NCBI GenBank assembly: GCA_019322475.1
Contig: JAHWIN010000048.1
Location: forward strand, 1 to 14,098
Length of the DNA: 14,098 nucleotides
DNA from: Candidatus Woesearchaeota archaeon
Lineage (GTDB): Archaea > Nanobdellota > Nanobdellia > Woesearchaeales > JACPBV01
Direction of reading: 5' to 3'
Under the pieces are notes generated by a model, which ran no database searches, was not told where the DNA came from, and saw only the letters and a list, made by a program, of their open reading frames with translations. Made by a program: the position numbers and the translations under genes. Positions 1-6,553 of the stretch are shown here, in pieces; positions within the stretch are counted from its first letter, which is position 1; each line of letters opens with the position of its first letter.

Positions 1-99
1 GAAATTTCCTGGGGGTTGTTTGGAAATCCAATGGATTTCTAAACCTTTAGAATGCGGAAGCATTCAAAAGTAATACCCCGCACTTTAGTGCGAAATTTC
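1..99. repeat. Palindromic multi-hairpin element A (possibly cut by the window edge)
   Basis: An outer self-complementary octamer GAAATTTC occurs at 1-8 and 92-99. GGGGT (12-16) can pair with ACCCC (75-79). Inside are three hairpins. The first pairs 18-29 with 33-44 (12 bp including one G-T, loop AAT). The second pairs 45-55 with 60-70 (one A-A mismatch, loop GGAA). The third, 80-91, is GCAC-TTTA-GTGC. No long reading frame covers it. GAAATTTCC at 1-9 and 92-100 is also a direct repeat, so either an inverted or a target-duplication reading is possible. The left limit is unknown because the window starts here. It probably belongs with elements B, C and D. Confidence 0.7.
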
Positions 100-105
100 C
101 AAGAC

Positions 106-202
106 TTCAAACCGACGGCAAATACCCGACCGCTTTGGAATAAAATTCCAAACCCCTCAAACACAGTTTGAGATTCAGGTCGGGGATGGCCGTCGGTTTG
201 AA
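106..202. repeat. Palindromic element B, three-way-junction fold
   Basis: A perfect 14-bp outer stem (106-119 with 189-202) encloses a 5/4-base internal loop and a 7-bp stem CCCGACC/GGTCGGG (125-131 with 178-184). At the junction sit two hairpins: TTTGGAAT-AAA-ATTCCAAA (134-152) and CTCAAAC-ACA-GTTTGAG (156-172). Nearly every base of the 97-bp element is paired. The 3' arm matches element C at 12342-12367 with paired compensatory changes. GAGATTCAGGTCGG (170-183) matches 6758-6771 in element D at 13 of 14 positions. There is no transposase nearby. It could act as DNA (cruciform, mobile palindrome) or as RNA. Confidence 0.8.
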
Positions 203-318
203 TTATCCTACTTCAGTCCAATACATGTTCTTCATCAAAAACAATTCAGGTAAAGCCATATTTTCTTGACCATTGCTGTTTGGTTGCCTGCTTTGCTTAA
301 ACTTAAAACAATTGAGAA
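203..318. other. Intergenic stretch with no recognised feature
   Basis: Together with elements A and B this makes a gene-free stretch of 318 bases. This 116-base part is AT-rich. I see no reading frame, strong hairpin or promoter that I can support. It is the 3' flank of the leftward winged-helix-like gene. Confidence 0.5.
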
Positions 319-681
319 TCATTTAAAGACTGTTTGGACCTTTTTAGTGTATCTTACAGGGTTTTTTTCTTTCAGTTTTTTAAAAACATTGAAAAATGGG
401 CTGAGTCTTTTGTTTATATCCTTATACAGCTTTTTTCCCCTCTCAGTCAATTCCAATTCCTTATTTTTGTATGTTATAAGCTTCTTCTTCTCCAAGATCT
501 CAAGATTTTTGTATAGGGCACGCTCTTGTTTCTTTGCAAATTTAGCTGTTTTTACCAGCCCTATAAATGATGTTTTGGAGATAGACACCTTTAGCGGTTT
601 ATCCTTTATCCTTTTGTTAGCTTCTTCAAACCATCTTCCCAGTGTAAATAATATGAAATCCTGAACCCTTGATGTGCCCAT
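319..681 (-). CDS. Small winged-helix-like protein, function unknown
   Basis: This is a 120-residue basic protein that I do not recognise as a named family. Residues 8-20 (FILFTLGRWFEEA) look like a first helix. Residues ~37-84 have the pattern of a helix-turn-helix plus wing: 'FAKKQERALYKNLEILEKKKLI' as the recognition region, then 'TYKNKELELTERGKKLY' as the wing, as in MarR/PadR-like DNA-binding folds. The ATG at 681 lies ~25 bases from a TATA box at 700-712 on the minus strand, so transcription is probably leaderless. It has its own promoter and lies 37 bases after ribH. A link to riboflavin control is only positional. The wHTH call is an inference from the sequence pattern. Confidence 0.65.
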   Translation of the reverse strand: MGTSRVQDFILFTLGRWFEEANKRIKDKPLKVSISKTSFIGLVKTAKFAKKQERALYKNLEILEKKKLITYKNKELELTERGKKLYKDINKRLSPFFNVFKKLKEKNPVRYTKKVQTVFK

Positions 682-699
682 AGGACATAAAATAGAAGG

Positions 700-712
700 A
701 AAAGTATAAAAA
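700..712 (-). promoter_or_regulatory. TATA box for the winged-helix-like gene
   Basis: The minus strand reads TTTTTTATACTTT. Its centre lies ~25 bases upstream of the ATG at 681, the spacing expected for an archaeal leaderless transcript. Confidence 0.5.
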
Positions 713-718
713 ACTTTC

Positions 719-1132
719 TTACTCCAGCCTTCGGATCATCTTTATTGCAGATTCTACGCTTCTTTTAGCATAACTCTCTATTCTTTTTATCCCATCAGCT
801 CTTGACATCTTCGGCCCTGAAACTCCTAAGCTTACGGGCTTTTCGTATGCTACGCTTAAGTCTGCTATTTTCCTTGCTGCATTTTGGGCAACAATCTCAT
901 CATGGGCTGTATCGCTTTCGACAACAGCTCCAAGGCATACAACACCGTTGATATCTTTTCTCTCTATAAGTTTTTTTACAGCTAAAGGCATATCAAAAGC
1001 TCCCGGAACCCTGATAAGCTTGGCTACCTTTGCCCCCATGAATTCTGCATGTTCCTCCCCTATCTTGCTCATAAGGTGGGTTATGTCTGCATTATAGTCT
1101 GAAACTACAAATCCTAGTTTTTCGTTTGCCAT
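719..1132 (-). CDS. ribH: 6,7-dimethyl-8-ribityllumazine synthase
   Basis: This enzyme condenses the ribitylamino-uracil intermediate with 3,4-dihydroxy-2-butanone 4-phosphate to make lumazine, the penultimate step of riboflavin synthesis. The 137-residue length fits the archaeal family. Visible motifs are R-V-P-G-A-F-D-M-P (41-49) in the substrate pocket, G-A-V-V-E-S-D-T-A-H-D (68-78) with the family's active-site His at 77, and the C-terminal L-G-V-S-G-P-K. An ATG at 1141 would add MIG. I prefer the ATG at 1132 because GAGG stands 10 bases upstream of it but only 1 base from the 1141 ATG. It is the last gene of the riboflavin operon, 16 bases after the phosphoesterase gene. Confidence 0.93.
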   Translation of the reverse strand: MANEKLGFVVSDYNADITHLMSKIGEEHAEFMGAKVAKLIRVPGAFDMPLAVKKLIERKDINGVVCLGAVVESDTAHDEIVAQNAARKIADLSVAYEKPVSLGVSGPKMSRADGIKRIESYAKRSVESAIKMIRRLE

Positions 1133-1148
1133 ACCGATCATACCTCAT

Positions 1149-1652
1149 CTATATTTTAAATATCTCACCTCTTATTTTTTCATTGATATGTAATATCCCT
1201 ATTGAATTGATATCAGTAAATGTAGTGTCGCATGCAGAGCCGGGATTGAACAATAATACCCCCTCCCTTATTTCATTGAACATGTGGTGGCTGTGCCCAA
1301 AGACTATACAGTCAACATCCTTGAAGTATGTTATTATTCTTTCTTCAAGTTCTAAAGGGGATCCTTCCCCATGGAACAGCCCTATCTTAAAACGGCCATT
1401 TATCAGGATTACCACTTTTTCTGGAAATCCATCATCAAATTTATCCATATTGCCTTTGACAGCTACAACAGGAGCTATTTTTTTTAGTTCTTCAACAACC
1501 CTCGGTTCAACTAGGTCCCCTGCATGTAATATCAGGTCAGCACCTTTGAATATCTCAAATACTTTTTCAGGGATTTTCTCTGCCATTGCAGGAATATGCG
1601 TGTCAGAGATGACCCCTATAGACCTTATATCCTTAAATCTTAGCTCTCCCAT
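1149..1652 (-). CDS. YfcE/MJ0936-type metallophosphoesterase
   Basis: This 167-residue protein carries the full calcineurin-like metal-binding set: S-D-T-H (16-19), H-A-G-D (43-46), G-N-M-D (67-70), F-H-G-E-G (93-97) and F-G-H-S-H (118-122). Family members hydrolyse phosphomonoesters or phosphodiesters with Mn or Ni in vitro. The ATG follows the ribC stop directly (TAAATG), with GAGG 8 bases before it, so translation is coupled to ribC. ribH follows 16 bases later. Lying between the last two riboflavin enzymes, it is a candidate for the step that dephosphorylates 5-amino-6-ribitylaminouracil 5'-phosphate. The family call is secure. The pathway role is an inference from position. Confidence 0.88.
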   Translation of the reverse strand: MGELRFKDIRSIGVISDTHIPAMAEKIPEKVFEIFKGADLILHAGDLVEPRVVEELKKIAPVVAVKGNMDKFDDGFPEKVVILINGRFKIGLFHGEGSPLELEERIITYFKDVDCIVFGHSHHMFNEIREGVLLFNPGSACDTTFTDINSIGILHINEKIRGEIFKI

Positions 1653-2129
1653 TTATGCTACCTCTTCGATCGCCCCAGCATCCTTTTTTCCCTGCCTTAT
1701 GCCTTTTCCTGCTTTTTTGCTCAATGCATTTTTGCCTTTTAGAAGTGCAATCATGTTTATCGTATGGTCATAGGTCCTTTTCTTTACTATTTTATACAAC
1801 TCTTTTTCATCTTTTTCCTCATCAAGGTGCACAAAAACCTCAATGATATGCTTGTTTGTCATAAGCTGTGTTTTTATCAGCCCCTGTGAAGCCTCATGTG
1901 CGCACACTTTGTCTATGGGCTTATCCCCCGGCATCCCAAGGGCCATGCATATGTCGCAGCCGAAAAGCTCAAATAACCTTTTGCACGCAACAGGAAGATC
2001 CTTGACTCCCGGAACAGTATATCTTTCCAGCTTGATCCCCGGTTCCATTGAATCGTCTATTGCTTTTCTTACTATCTTAAACATATCTGCTCTGGCAAAC
2101 ATGGTATCTGCTATTCCTATCTTTTTGAT
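1653..2129 (-). CDS. ribC: Archaeal-type riboflavin synthase
   Basis: This enzyme makes riboflavin by dismutation of two 6,7-dimethyl-8-ribityllumazine molecules. The archaeal form is unrelated to bacterial RibE and similar in fold to lumazine synthase. Family blocks visible are I-G-I-A-D-T-M-F-A-R-A-D-M, V-P-G-V-K-D-L-P-V-A-C, K-V-C-A-H-E-A-S and M-T-N-K-H-I-I-E-V-F-V-H. The first ATG (2102) would cut off the conserved K-K-I-G-I-A-D-T. The frame stays open upstream but has no ATG, GTG or TTG. ATC at 2127-2129 fits the usual N-terminus (MKKIGI-) and follows AGGGGGTG by 5 bases, so I place the start there. The alternative is a one-base error in the A5 run at 2122-2126, with GTG 2135-2137 as start. 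The rbkR stop lies 11 bases upstream. Confidence 0.9.
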   Translation of the reverse strand: MKKIGIADTMFARADMFKIVRKAIDDSMEPGIKLERYTVPGVKDLPVACKRLFELFGCDICMALGMPGDKPIDKVCAHEASQGLIKTQLMTNKHIIEVFVHLDEEKDEKELYKIVKKRTYDHTINMIALLKGKNALSKKAGKGIRQGKKDAGAIEEVA

Positions 2130-2140
2130 ATTAACACCCC

Positions 2141-2785
2141 CTAATATAGCCTTATTCTGTCACCATCTTTCAGATTTAGTGATTGCCTTAAGTTTACAGG
2201 TGCGGCGATTTCGATAACTCCCTCTGGGTGGCGCGCCCTTTCAGGTCTTATGATAGCCCCCTTTATTTTCCCGATCCTTATCTCATATGCAGTCAGTGGG
2301 CCAAACGTCCTTGTTTTTGTTGTGAATCCCTCGATCTGGACAGGCCTCTTTTTCGCAAGAAAAGGGATTATATCCTCTTCATCTACCTGGGCATTTAGGG
2401 TTCCTGGGAAAGCATCAAACCCGAATTTATTTTTAATCTGCTTCTGATATTGCTTTTGTGAAAGGTAATAAGATCCTTCTCCTATGCCTTTTTCCACAAG
2501 GCCGGAAATAGCTGTTCTTTTAGGCTCAAATATGCTGTTTAGGGTCCTGAAATTTTCCTCTAAAAATTCCCTTCCTTTTGTATCGAGGCCGACAGTGATG
2601 CCCTTAGGTGTTGTAGCCCTTTTTATGAGCCCCTTGCCTTCCATCTCCTTGAGCTTCCTGCTTATCGTCTGCTGTGAAATGCCTATGTCCTTCGAGATCT
2701 TTAAGGTAGAGCTCTTCATAGTTCCAAAAAGCCCTGCTTTTTTTGCAGTATAGTTGATAAGTTCAAGATACTCATACATAGGCAT
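2141..2785 (-). CDS. rbkR: RbkR: HTH-fused CTP-dependent riboflavin kinase and regulator
   Basis: The N-terminal ~75 residues are a winged helix (K-I-S-K-D-I-G-I-S-Q-Q-T-I-S-R-K-L as its HTH). The rest is the DUF120 CTP-dependent riboflavin kinase: G-L-V-E-K-G-I-G-E-G nucleotide-binding loop, F-P-G-T-L-N, and the C-terminal R-x-x-x-H-P-E-G ... L-K-D-G-D-R-I-R-L. In other archaea this fusion phosphorylates riboflavin to FMN and represses riboflavin genes. The frame is open back to an ATG at 2830, but a TATA box (2809-2816) lies inside that extension. Transcription should start near 2786, so the ATG at 2785 (214 residues) is preferred. It is the first gene of the operon, so it probably controls its own transcription. 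I found no clear palindromic operator. Confidence 0.92.
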   Translation of the reverse strand: MPMYEYLELINYTAKKAGLFGTMKSSTLKISKDIGISQQTISRKLKEMEGKGLIKRATTPKGITVGLDTKGREFLEENFRTLNSIFEPKRTAISGLVEKGIGEGSYYLSQKQYQKQIKNKFGFDAFPGTLNAQVDEEDIIPFLAKKRPVQIEGFTTKTRTFGPLTAYEIRIGKIKGAIIRPERARHPEGVIEIAAPVNLRQSLNLKDGDRIRLY

Positions 2786-2808
2786 AGGGCTAAGGAATGA
2801 GAAGCTAC

Positions 2809-2816
2809 TTATAAAA
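2809..2816 (-). promoter_or_regulatory. TATA box of the riboflavin operon
   Basis: TTTTATAA on the minus strand, centred ~27 bases before the ATG at 2785. This decides the rbkR start and implies a leaderless operon transcript. Confidence 0.6.
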
Positions 2817-3035
2817 CTTATGATACTCAAATTTAGGTAATTAACTCTACAGGTTATTTTTTAATAGATCCTGATGAAGTCTCTTATCTTAACCCAAACT
2901 TCGAAAATTTATTATATGGCCAATACTAAATTTTTTTTAAGATTACTAGCTCATCCCTTGCAAAACCCCCATTTCCCGAGGATATTTGCTCCAAAAAAAA
3001 TGATTAATGCCCGCTGATTTATCTATTTTACGAAA

Positions 3036-4235
3036 ATGGTGCATGATAAGCCTTTTTTGATAGTAGGCATAGACCCTGGAACTACCTTAGGCTATGCCAT
3101 GATAGACCTGCAAAAAAACCTGGTTAGTATTGGTTCAGAAAAGAACCTGGATATAGGCGCACTGATATCTTTATTGATAGGCTTAGGCAGGCCCCTTGTG
3201 ATAGCAGGAGATAAGCAGAACAGCCCAAACCTGATAAATAAGCTGGCTGTAAAGCTGGGAGCAAGGGCCATCTCCCCAGACTACGACCTTAAGGTAGATG
3301 AAAAAAGGGCAATTGCAGGGCCTTTCAGTGCAGGAAATCAGCATGAGATAGATGCTCTGGCTTCTGCGCTTTTCGCCTTCAGGAAGATAAGCCCCACTTT
3401 GAAAAAAATAAGGATCTTTGTAGAGCACTACAAAAAAGAAGAGCTGTCAGATAATCTTATATGCTTTGTTGTAGGAAAAGGCCTAAGCATAAGGTGCGCC
3501 TTGGACATCATGGAGAATAAGGAAGACGAAAACTCCAGGATAATAAAAAATGTTGTTGAGGAAAAAAAGCTTACTGAAAATGATTTTCTTAAGCTGTACC
3601 AGCATTCCAGAGCCGCAAAAAAAGACATCCTTCTTTTAAAAAAGCAGAACAATAGGCTAAATGAGGAGATAATTTCATTAAAGAAGGATTATGGGTGTGT
3701 TTTAAGGAAGATAAGCAAGACAAAGATTGATAAGAAAGTCAGTGATCTTCTTGATTTTAGGGAAAAAAGGGCAAGGTTTCTTGAAATGAAGCTAAAGCAG
3801 AAGCAGGAAGAGATAAGCTTGATGCAGGGCGAGATAACCCTTCTTACATATCTCCTTTCCAATATCAACTCAAGCATATTGTTGAAAAAATTAGACAACC
3901 TTGGGTCTATCGAGTTCAAAAAAAAGGAAGGTATCCTCAATATTTGTGCAGGGGATATCCTCCTGGTTAAGGACCCGGACATCATCAGCAGGAAAACGAT
4001 AGAAGAACTCAGGGAAAAGGTGGATATAATCTTCTATAAGAAGAGGGTAAGCAAAAAGCTGGAATCTAGCCTTCCATTTGCATTTATCGATGCCAAAAAG
4101 GCCCATATGGAAGAAAACCGTTATTTTGCTATATTAGATAAGGAAGATTTCAAAAGGGTAAAAGATAACCATGATCTCTTCCATAAGATAATAGAAGATT
4201 ATAAAAAGGAAAAAGATATAATCCAAAAAAAATGA
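3036..4235 (+). CDS. DUF460 (COG2433) RNase H-fold protein with coiled coil
   Basis: Residues 8-130 match the DUF460 domain, an RNase H/RuvC-like fold of unknown function widespread in archaea: V-G-I-D-P-G-T-T-L-G-Y (10-20, Asp13 as first acidic residue) and H-E-I-D-A-L-A-S-A-L-F-A-F (103-115, Asp106 as a later acidic residue). Residues ~195-275 are charged heptad-like sequence, a probable coiled coil. The C-terminal ~120 residues look globular (V-D-I-I-F-Y-K-K...). At 399 residues it is shorter than many family members. The stop TGA overlaps the ATG of the lipase gene (ATGA). A nuclease activity is plausible from the fold but not shown. No clear TATA box at leaderless spacing is visible. Confidence 0.88.
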   Translation: MVHDKPFLIVGIDPGTTLGYAMIDLQKNLVSIGSEKNLDIGALISLLIGLGRPLVIAGDKQNSPNLINKLAVKLGARAISPDYDLKVDEKRAIAGPFSAGNQHEIDALASALFAFRKISPTLKKIRIFVEHYKKEELSDNLICFVVGKGLSIRCALDIMENKEDENSRIIKNVVEEKKLTENDFLKLYQHSRAAKKDILLLKKQNNRLNEEIISLKKDYGCVLRKISKTKIDKKVSDLLDFREKRARFLEMKLKQKQEEISLMQGEITLLTYLLSNINSSILLKKLDNLGSIEFKKKEGILNICAGDILLVKDPDIISRKTIEELREKVDIIFYKKRVSKKLESSLPFAFIDAKKAHMEENRYFAILDKEDFKRVKDNHDLFHKIIEDYKKEKDIIQKK

Positions 4236-5212
4236 GAAAAAAGAGGGTAGGCTTAGCTTTGGGAGGAGGCTCTGTCCGTGGGCTTTCACATATAGGTGTT
4301 CTTAAGGTTCTAAAAAGGAACAATATACCTGTAGATTTTATAGCAGGGACCAGTATAGGTGCAGTCATAGGAGGAGCTTACTGTGCAGGGATAGAGCCGG
4401 AGGAGCTTGAGCTGATATGTATGACCAAGGACTGGAGAAACCTGATCGACTTTAGCATACCTAAAAAAGGGTTCATAAGGGGGCAAAAGATAAGGAATTA
4501 TATCCGATTTTTGGTCAAGGATAAGAATTTTGGGGGTTTGAGGGTACCCCTTTCCGTTGTCGCTACAGACCTGAACATGCAGGAAAAGGTTGTTTTTGAA
4601 AGGGGGAGCTTAACCAAGGCCATCAGGGCAAGCATATCCCTGCCCGGAATTTTCCACCCCGTTAAGATGCGGGCTATGGAGCTGGTTGACGGAGGTTTAG
4701 TGGACCCTGTCCCTTTTGAAGAGGTCATAGGCAGGGGCGCTGATATAGTTATAGCTGTGGATTTAAGTGTCCCTCTGCATCAGGTAAATATAGGTAAGAA
4801 CCATAAAGGAAGCCGTCTGTCAGATAGCTTAAGCATGAGTTTTGTAGATAAGGAATTATCCTTATTTAAGGATATGTTCAGGGAAAAAAGGTTCAGGCAG
4901 ATTCCCGGATTCTTGCAAAAAAGGATATATAAGTTCATGAATAAGTATGTTAACCCCGCTGCTGTCATGGAGTATCTTATGAGAAAAGATGTCCCGAATT
5001 TCATAAGGATCATAGTTCAGGAGATAGACATACTAACTAATCAGCTTACAAAGGAGAAGCTGAAAGATAAGAGGATAGATGTTATAATCAACCCCCAGTT
5101 CCATGGAGTAAAATGGGTAGAGTTTGGTAAAGCAAAATACCTGATAAAGAAAGGGGAAGATGCCGCAGAGAAAGAGATTCCTAGGATAAAAAGATTATTG
5201 AAGTCTGAATAG
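4232..5212 (+). CDS. Patatin-like phospholipase (RssA/NTE family)
   Basis: The catalytic set of patatin-like serine acyl hydrolases is complete: the oxyanion-hole loop G-G-G-S-V-R-G (11-17), the nucleophile elbow G-T-S-I-G (39-43, Ser41) and V-D-G-G (152-155, Asp153) forming the Ser-Asp dyad. S-L-P-G-I-F-H-P (136-143) is also typical. The 326 residues include a basic C-terminal ~110 residues beyond the patatin core. There is no signal peptide, so it is probably cytosolic or at the inner membrane face. It is translationally coupled to the DUF460 gene by the 4-base overlap. The real substrate in an ether-lipid organism is unclear. Its 3' end overlaps the convergent NMD3-like gene by 18 bases. 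Confidence 0.92.
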   Translation: MRKKRVGLALGGGSVRGLSHIGVLKVLKRNNIPVDFIAGTSIGAVIGGAYCAGIEPEELELICMTKDWRNLIDFSIPKKGFIRGQKIRNYIRFLVKDKNFGGLRVPLSVVATDLNMQEKVVFERGSLTKAIRASISLPGIFHPVKMRAMELVDGGLVDPVPFEEVIGRGADIVIAVDLSVPLHQVNIGKNHKGSRLSDSLSMSFVDKELSLFKDMFREKRFRQIPGFLQKRIYKFMNKYVNPAAVMEYLMRKDVPNFIRIIVQEIDILTNQLTKEKLKDKRIDVIINPQFHGVKWVEFGKAKYLIKKGEDAAEKEIPRIKRLLKSE

Positions 5213-5488
5213 TATGGTGACCCTATAGACATTCTTGCTGGTCATCCTGTTTTTTGTGATTAATTTTCTTGAAAGCTTTAGCTCCCCTTTAAAAGACCTT
5301 TTCAGTTTTTTTCCTAAAGACATCAGGAACCTGTTTGAAGAGATATACAGGTCTATCCCTGTTTTTACCTTTTTTTGTTTGGCGATCCATACTTTAGGGT
5401 TATTTTTGAATTGGTTTATTATGAAATTGATTGCCTCTATGTTCGGGTTTCTTAGCTGTAGTATCCCTTCATAGTATTCTGGATGCAT
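5195..5488 (-). CDS. Short NMD3-like protein (zinc-finger part absent)
   Basis: The 97-residue protein matches the central part of NMD3, the factor that in eukaryotes takes the 60S subunit out of the nucleus and in archaea presumably assists large-subunit assembly. Recognisable blocks are Y-Y-E-G-I-L-Q-L-R (5-13), T-G-I-D-L-Y-I-S-S (43-51) and L-S-R-K-L...K-N-V-Y-R-V-T-I-L-F-R. The usual N-terminal Cys4 zinc fingers are missing, and no Cys is present. The ATG at 5488 has a TATA box ~25 bases upstream that is shared, on the other strand, with the signal peptidase promoter. The 3' end overlaps the lipase gene by 18 bases. Confidence 0.7.
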   Translation of the reverse strand: MHPEYYEGILQLRNPNIEAINFIINQFKNNPKVWIAKQKKVKTGIDLYISSNRFLMSLGKKLKRSFKGELKLSRKLITKNRMTSKNVYRVTILFRLQ

Positions 5489-5505
5489 GATTAAGCTAAA
5501 ATCGA

Positions 5506-5520
5506 TAAGTTTTTAATACT
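5506..5520. promoter_or_regulatory. Shared AT-rich TATA region of divergent promoters
   Basis: Plus strand TTTTTAATAC lies ~28 bases before the ATG at 5543. The minus strand (GTATTAAAAAC) lies ~25 bases before the ATG at 5488. One box may serve both genes, so their transcription may compete. Confidence 0.5.
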
Positions 5521-5542
5521 TTTCTTATCCTTATCCTAAAGC

Positions 5543-6142
5543 ATGGAGAAAAAGAAAATCAAGGCTGTTTTAAGGAAAACCTGGTGGTTTATCTGGGAAG
5601 ATGATAGTATATGGAGCTGGATAGTAAACATAATCCTTGCTTTTATACTGATAAAGTTCATAGTTTATCCTGGTTTGGGGTTTTTGTTAAAAACAAACTA
5701 TCCGATAGTAGCTGTTGTTTCAAGTTCGATGGAACATTCAGGAAAATTCAATAATTGGTGGACTTCACAGGGAAGCTGGTATAATGAAATAGGGATATCT
5801 GAGAGCCAATTTTCCAATTTCGATTTCAAGAACGGTTTCAATAAGGGAGATATTATGATCCTATACGGAAAAAAGTCACATAATATACTGATAGGGGATG
5901 TTATCGTTTTTAAAAGCAGGAGGCCAGATCCCATAATCCATAGGGTAGTTAAAAAATGGGAGCTTGATGGTTCATATTATTTTCAGACAAAAGGGGACCA
6001 TAACGAGGACTCCATAAGGTCAGTTACTCTTGATGAGACAAAGATAAGCGAAGAGCAATTGTTGGGCAAGGCCACTATAAGGATACCCTTATTGGGCTAT
6101 GTTAAGATATGGTTTGTAAGCCTTATCCATCTGTTTATATGA
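5543..6142 (+). CDS. Signal peptidase I (archaeal, Ser-His-Asp type)
   Basis: This is the membrane protease that removes signal peptides from secreted proteins. Residues 26-49 form the N-terminal membrane span. V-S-S-S-M-E-H (59-65) contains the nucleophile, Ser62. G-D-V-I-V-F (118-123) is box C. D-P-I-I-H-R-V-V (129-136) has His133 in place of the bacterial lysine, and K-G-D-H-N-E (150-155) gives Asp152. A hydrophobic C-terminus (~183-199) may be a second span. The ~50 residues between Ser62 and box C include a Trp/Asn-rich insert (70-95). The gene stands alone with its own TATA box. Confidence 0.93.
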   Translation: MEKKKIKAVLRKTWWFIWEDDSIWSWIVNIILAFILIKFIVYPGLGFLLKTNYPIVAVVSSSMEHSGKFNNWWTSQGSWYNEIGISESQFSNFDFKNGFNKGDIMILYGKKSHNILIGDVIVFKSRRPDPIIHRVVKKWELDGSYYFQTKGDHNEDSIRSVTLDETKISEEQLLGKATIRIPLLGYVKIWFVSLIHLFI

Positions 6143-6220
6143 CTCTCAATAGATTGATATGGTCTAGATTTAGAACAATTAGTAAAATACAGCGCAGGTA
6201 TATCTCAAAAGGTGATAAAA

Positions 6221-6544
6221 ATGTTTTGTCCCAAATGCGGTTCTATCCTCATTCCTAAGAAAGAGAAAGATAAGACTGTCTTTATATGCTCATGCGGCTA
6301 TAGGTCTAAGGACGAAGGGGATGGCAGGATAAGGGAAGCAGCTAAAAAAAGCCTGGGCGCTAAGATGGATATTGTAGATAGTGAGGCTGACCTGAAGGCC
6401 ATGCCCAAGATGAAAGTAGAATGCCCCAAATGCCATAATTCTGAGGCATATTTTTGGGAAGTCCAGACTAGGGCAGCTGATGAGCCCGCAACCAAGTTTC
6501 TTAAGTGCACTAAATGCAAGCATACCTGGAGAGATTATAACTGA
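6221..6544 (+). CDS. tfs: Transcription factor S (TFIIS-like RNA cleavage factor)
   Basis: This factor stimulates transcript cleavage by backtracked archaeal RNA polymerase. The N-terminal zinc ribbon uses Cys3, Cys6, Cys23 and Cys25. The C-terminal ribbon uses Cys68, Cys71, Cys96 and Cys99 and carries the catalytic Asp87-Glu88 hairpin (R-A-A-D-E-P), which marks an active TFS rather than an inhibitory paralogue. The 107-residue length is normal. An upstream GTG at 6212 is in frame, but AAGGTGAT (6209-6216) is a good Shine-Dalgarno site for the ATG at 6221. The family also begins MxFCPKCG. The DUF167 gene follows after 9 bases. Confidence 0.95.
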   Translation: MFCPKCGSILIPKKEKDKTVFICSCGYRSKDEGDGRIREAAKKSLGAKMDIVDSEADLKAMPKMKVECPKCHNSEAYFWEVQTRAADEPATKFLKCTKCKHTWRDYN

Positions 6545-6553
6545 ATAGCCAAT

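Noticed and set aside
1..202. A CRISPR array or riboswitch
   Set aside because: There are no regularly spaced identical repeats. The hairpins differ from each other in sequence, and no downstream gene in the right orientation fits a riboswitch.
1126..1773. A 215-codon frame on the plus strand opposite the phosphoesterase and ribC
   Set aside because: It is a shadow of two genes with clear family motifs. The product has no motif of its own.
2786..2900. An RbkR operator palindrome upstream of the riboflavin operon
   Set aside because: I found only short AT-rich inverted matches, no better than expected in such sequence.
2916..3017. A 33-codon frame (MANTKFFLRLL...) upstream of the DUF460 gene
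   Set aside because: There is no Shine-Dalgarno site, its ATG lies within the AT-rich promoter-like stretch, and the product has no recognisable feature.
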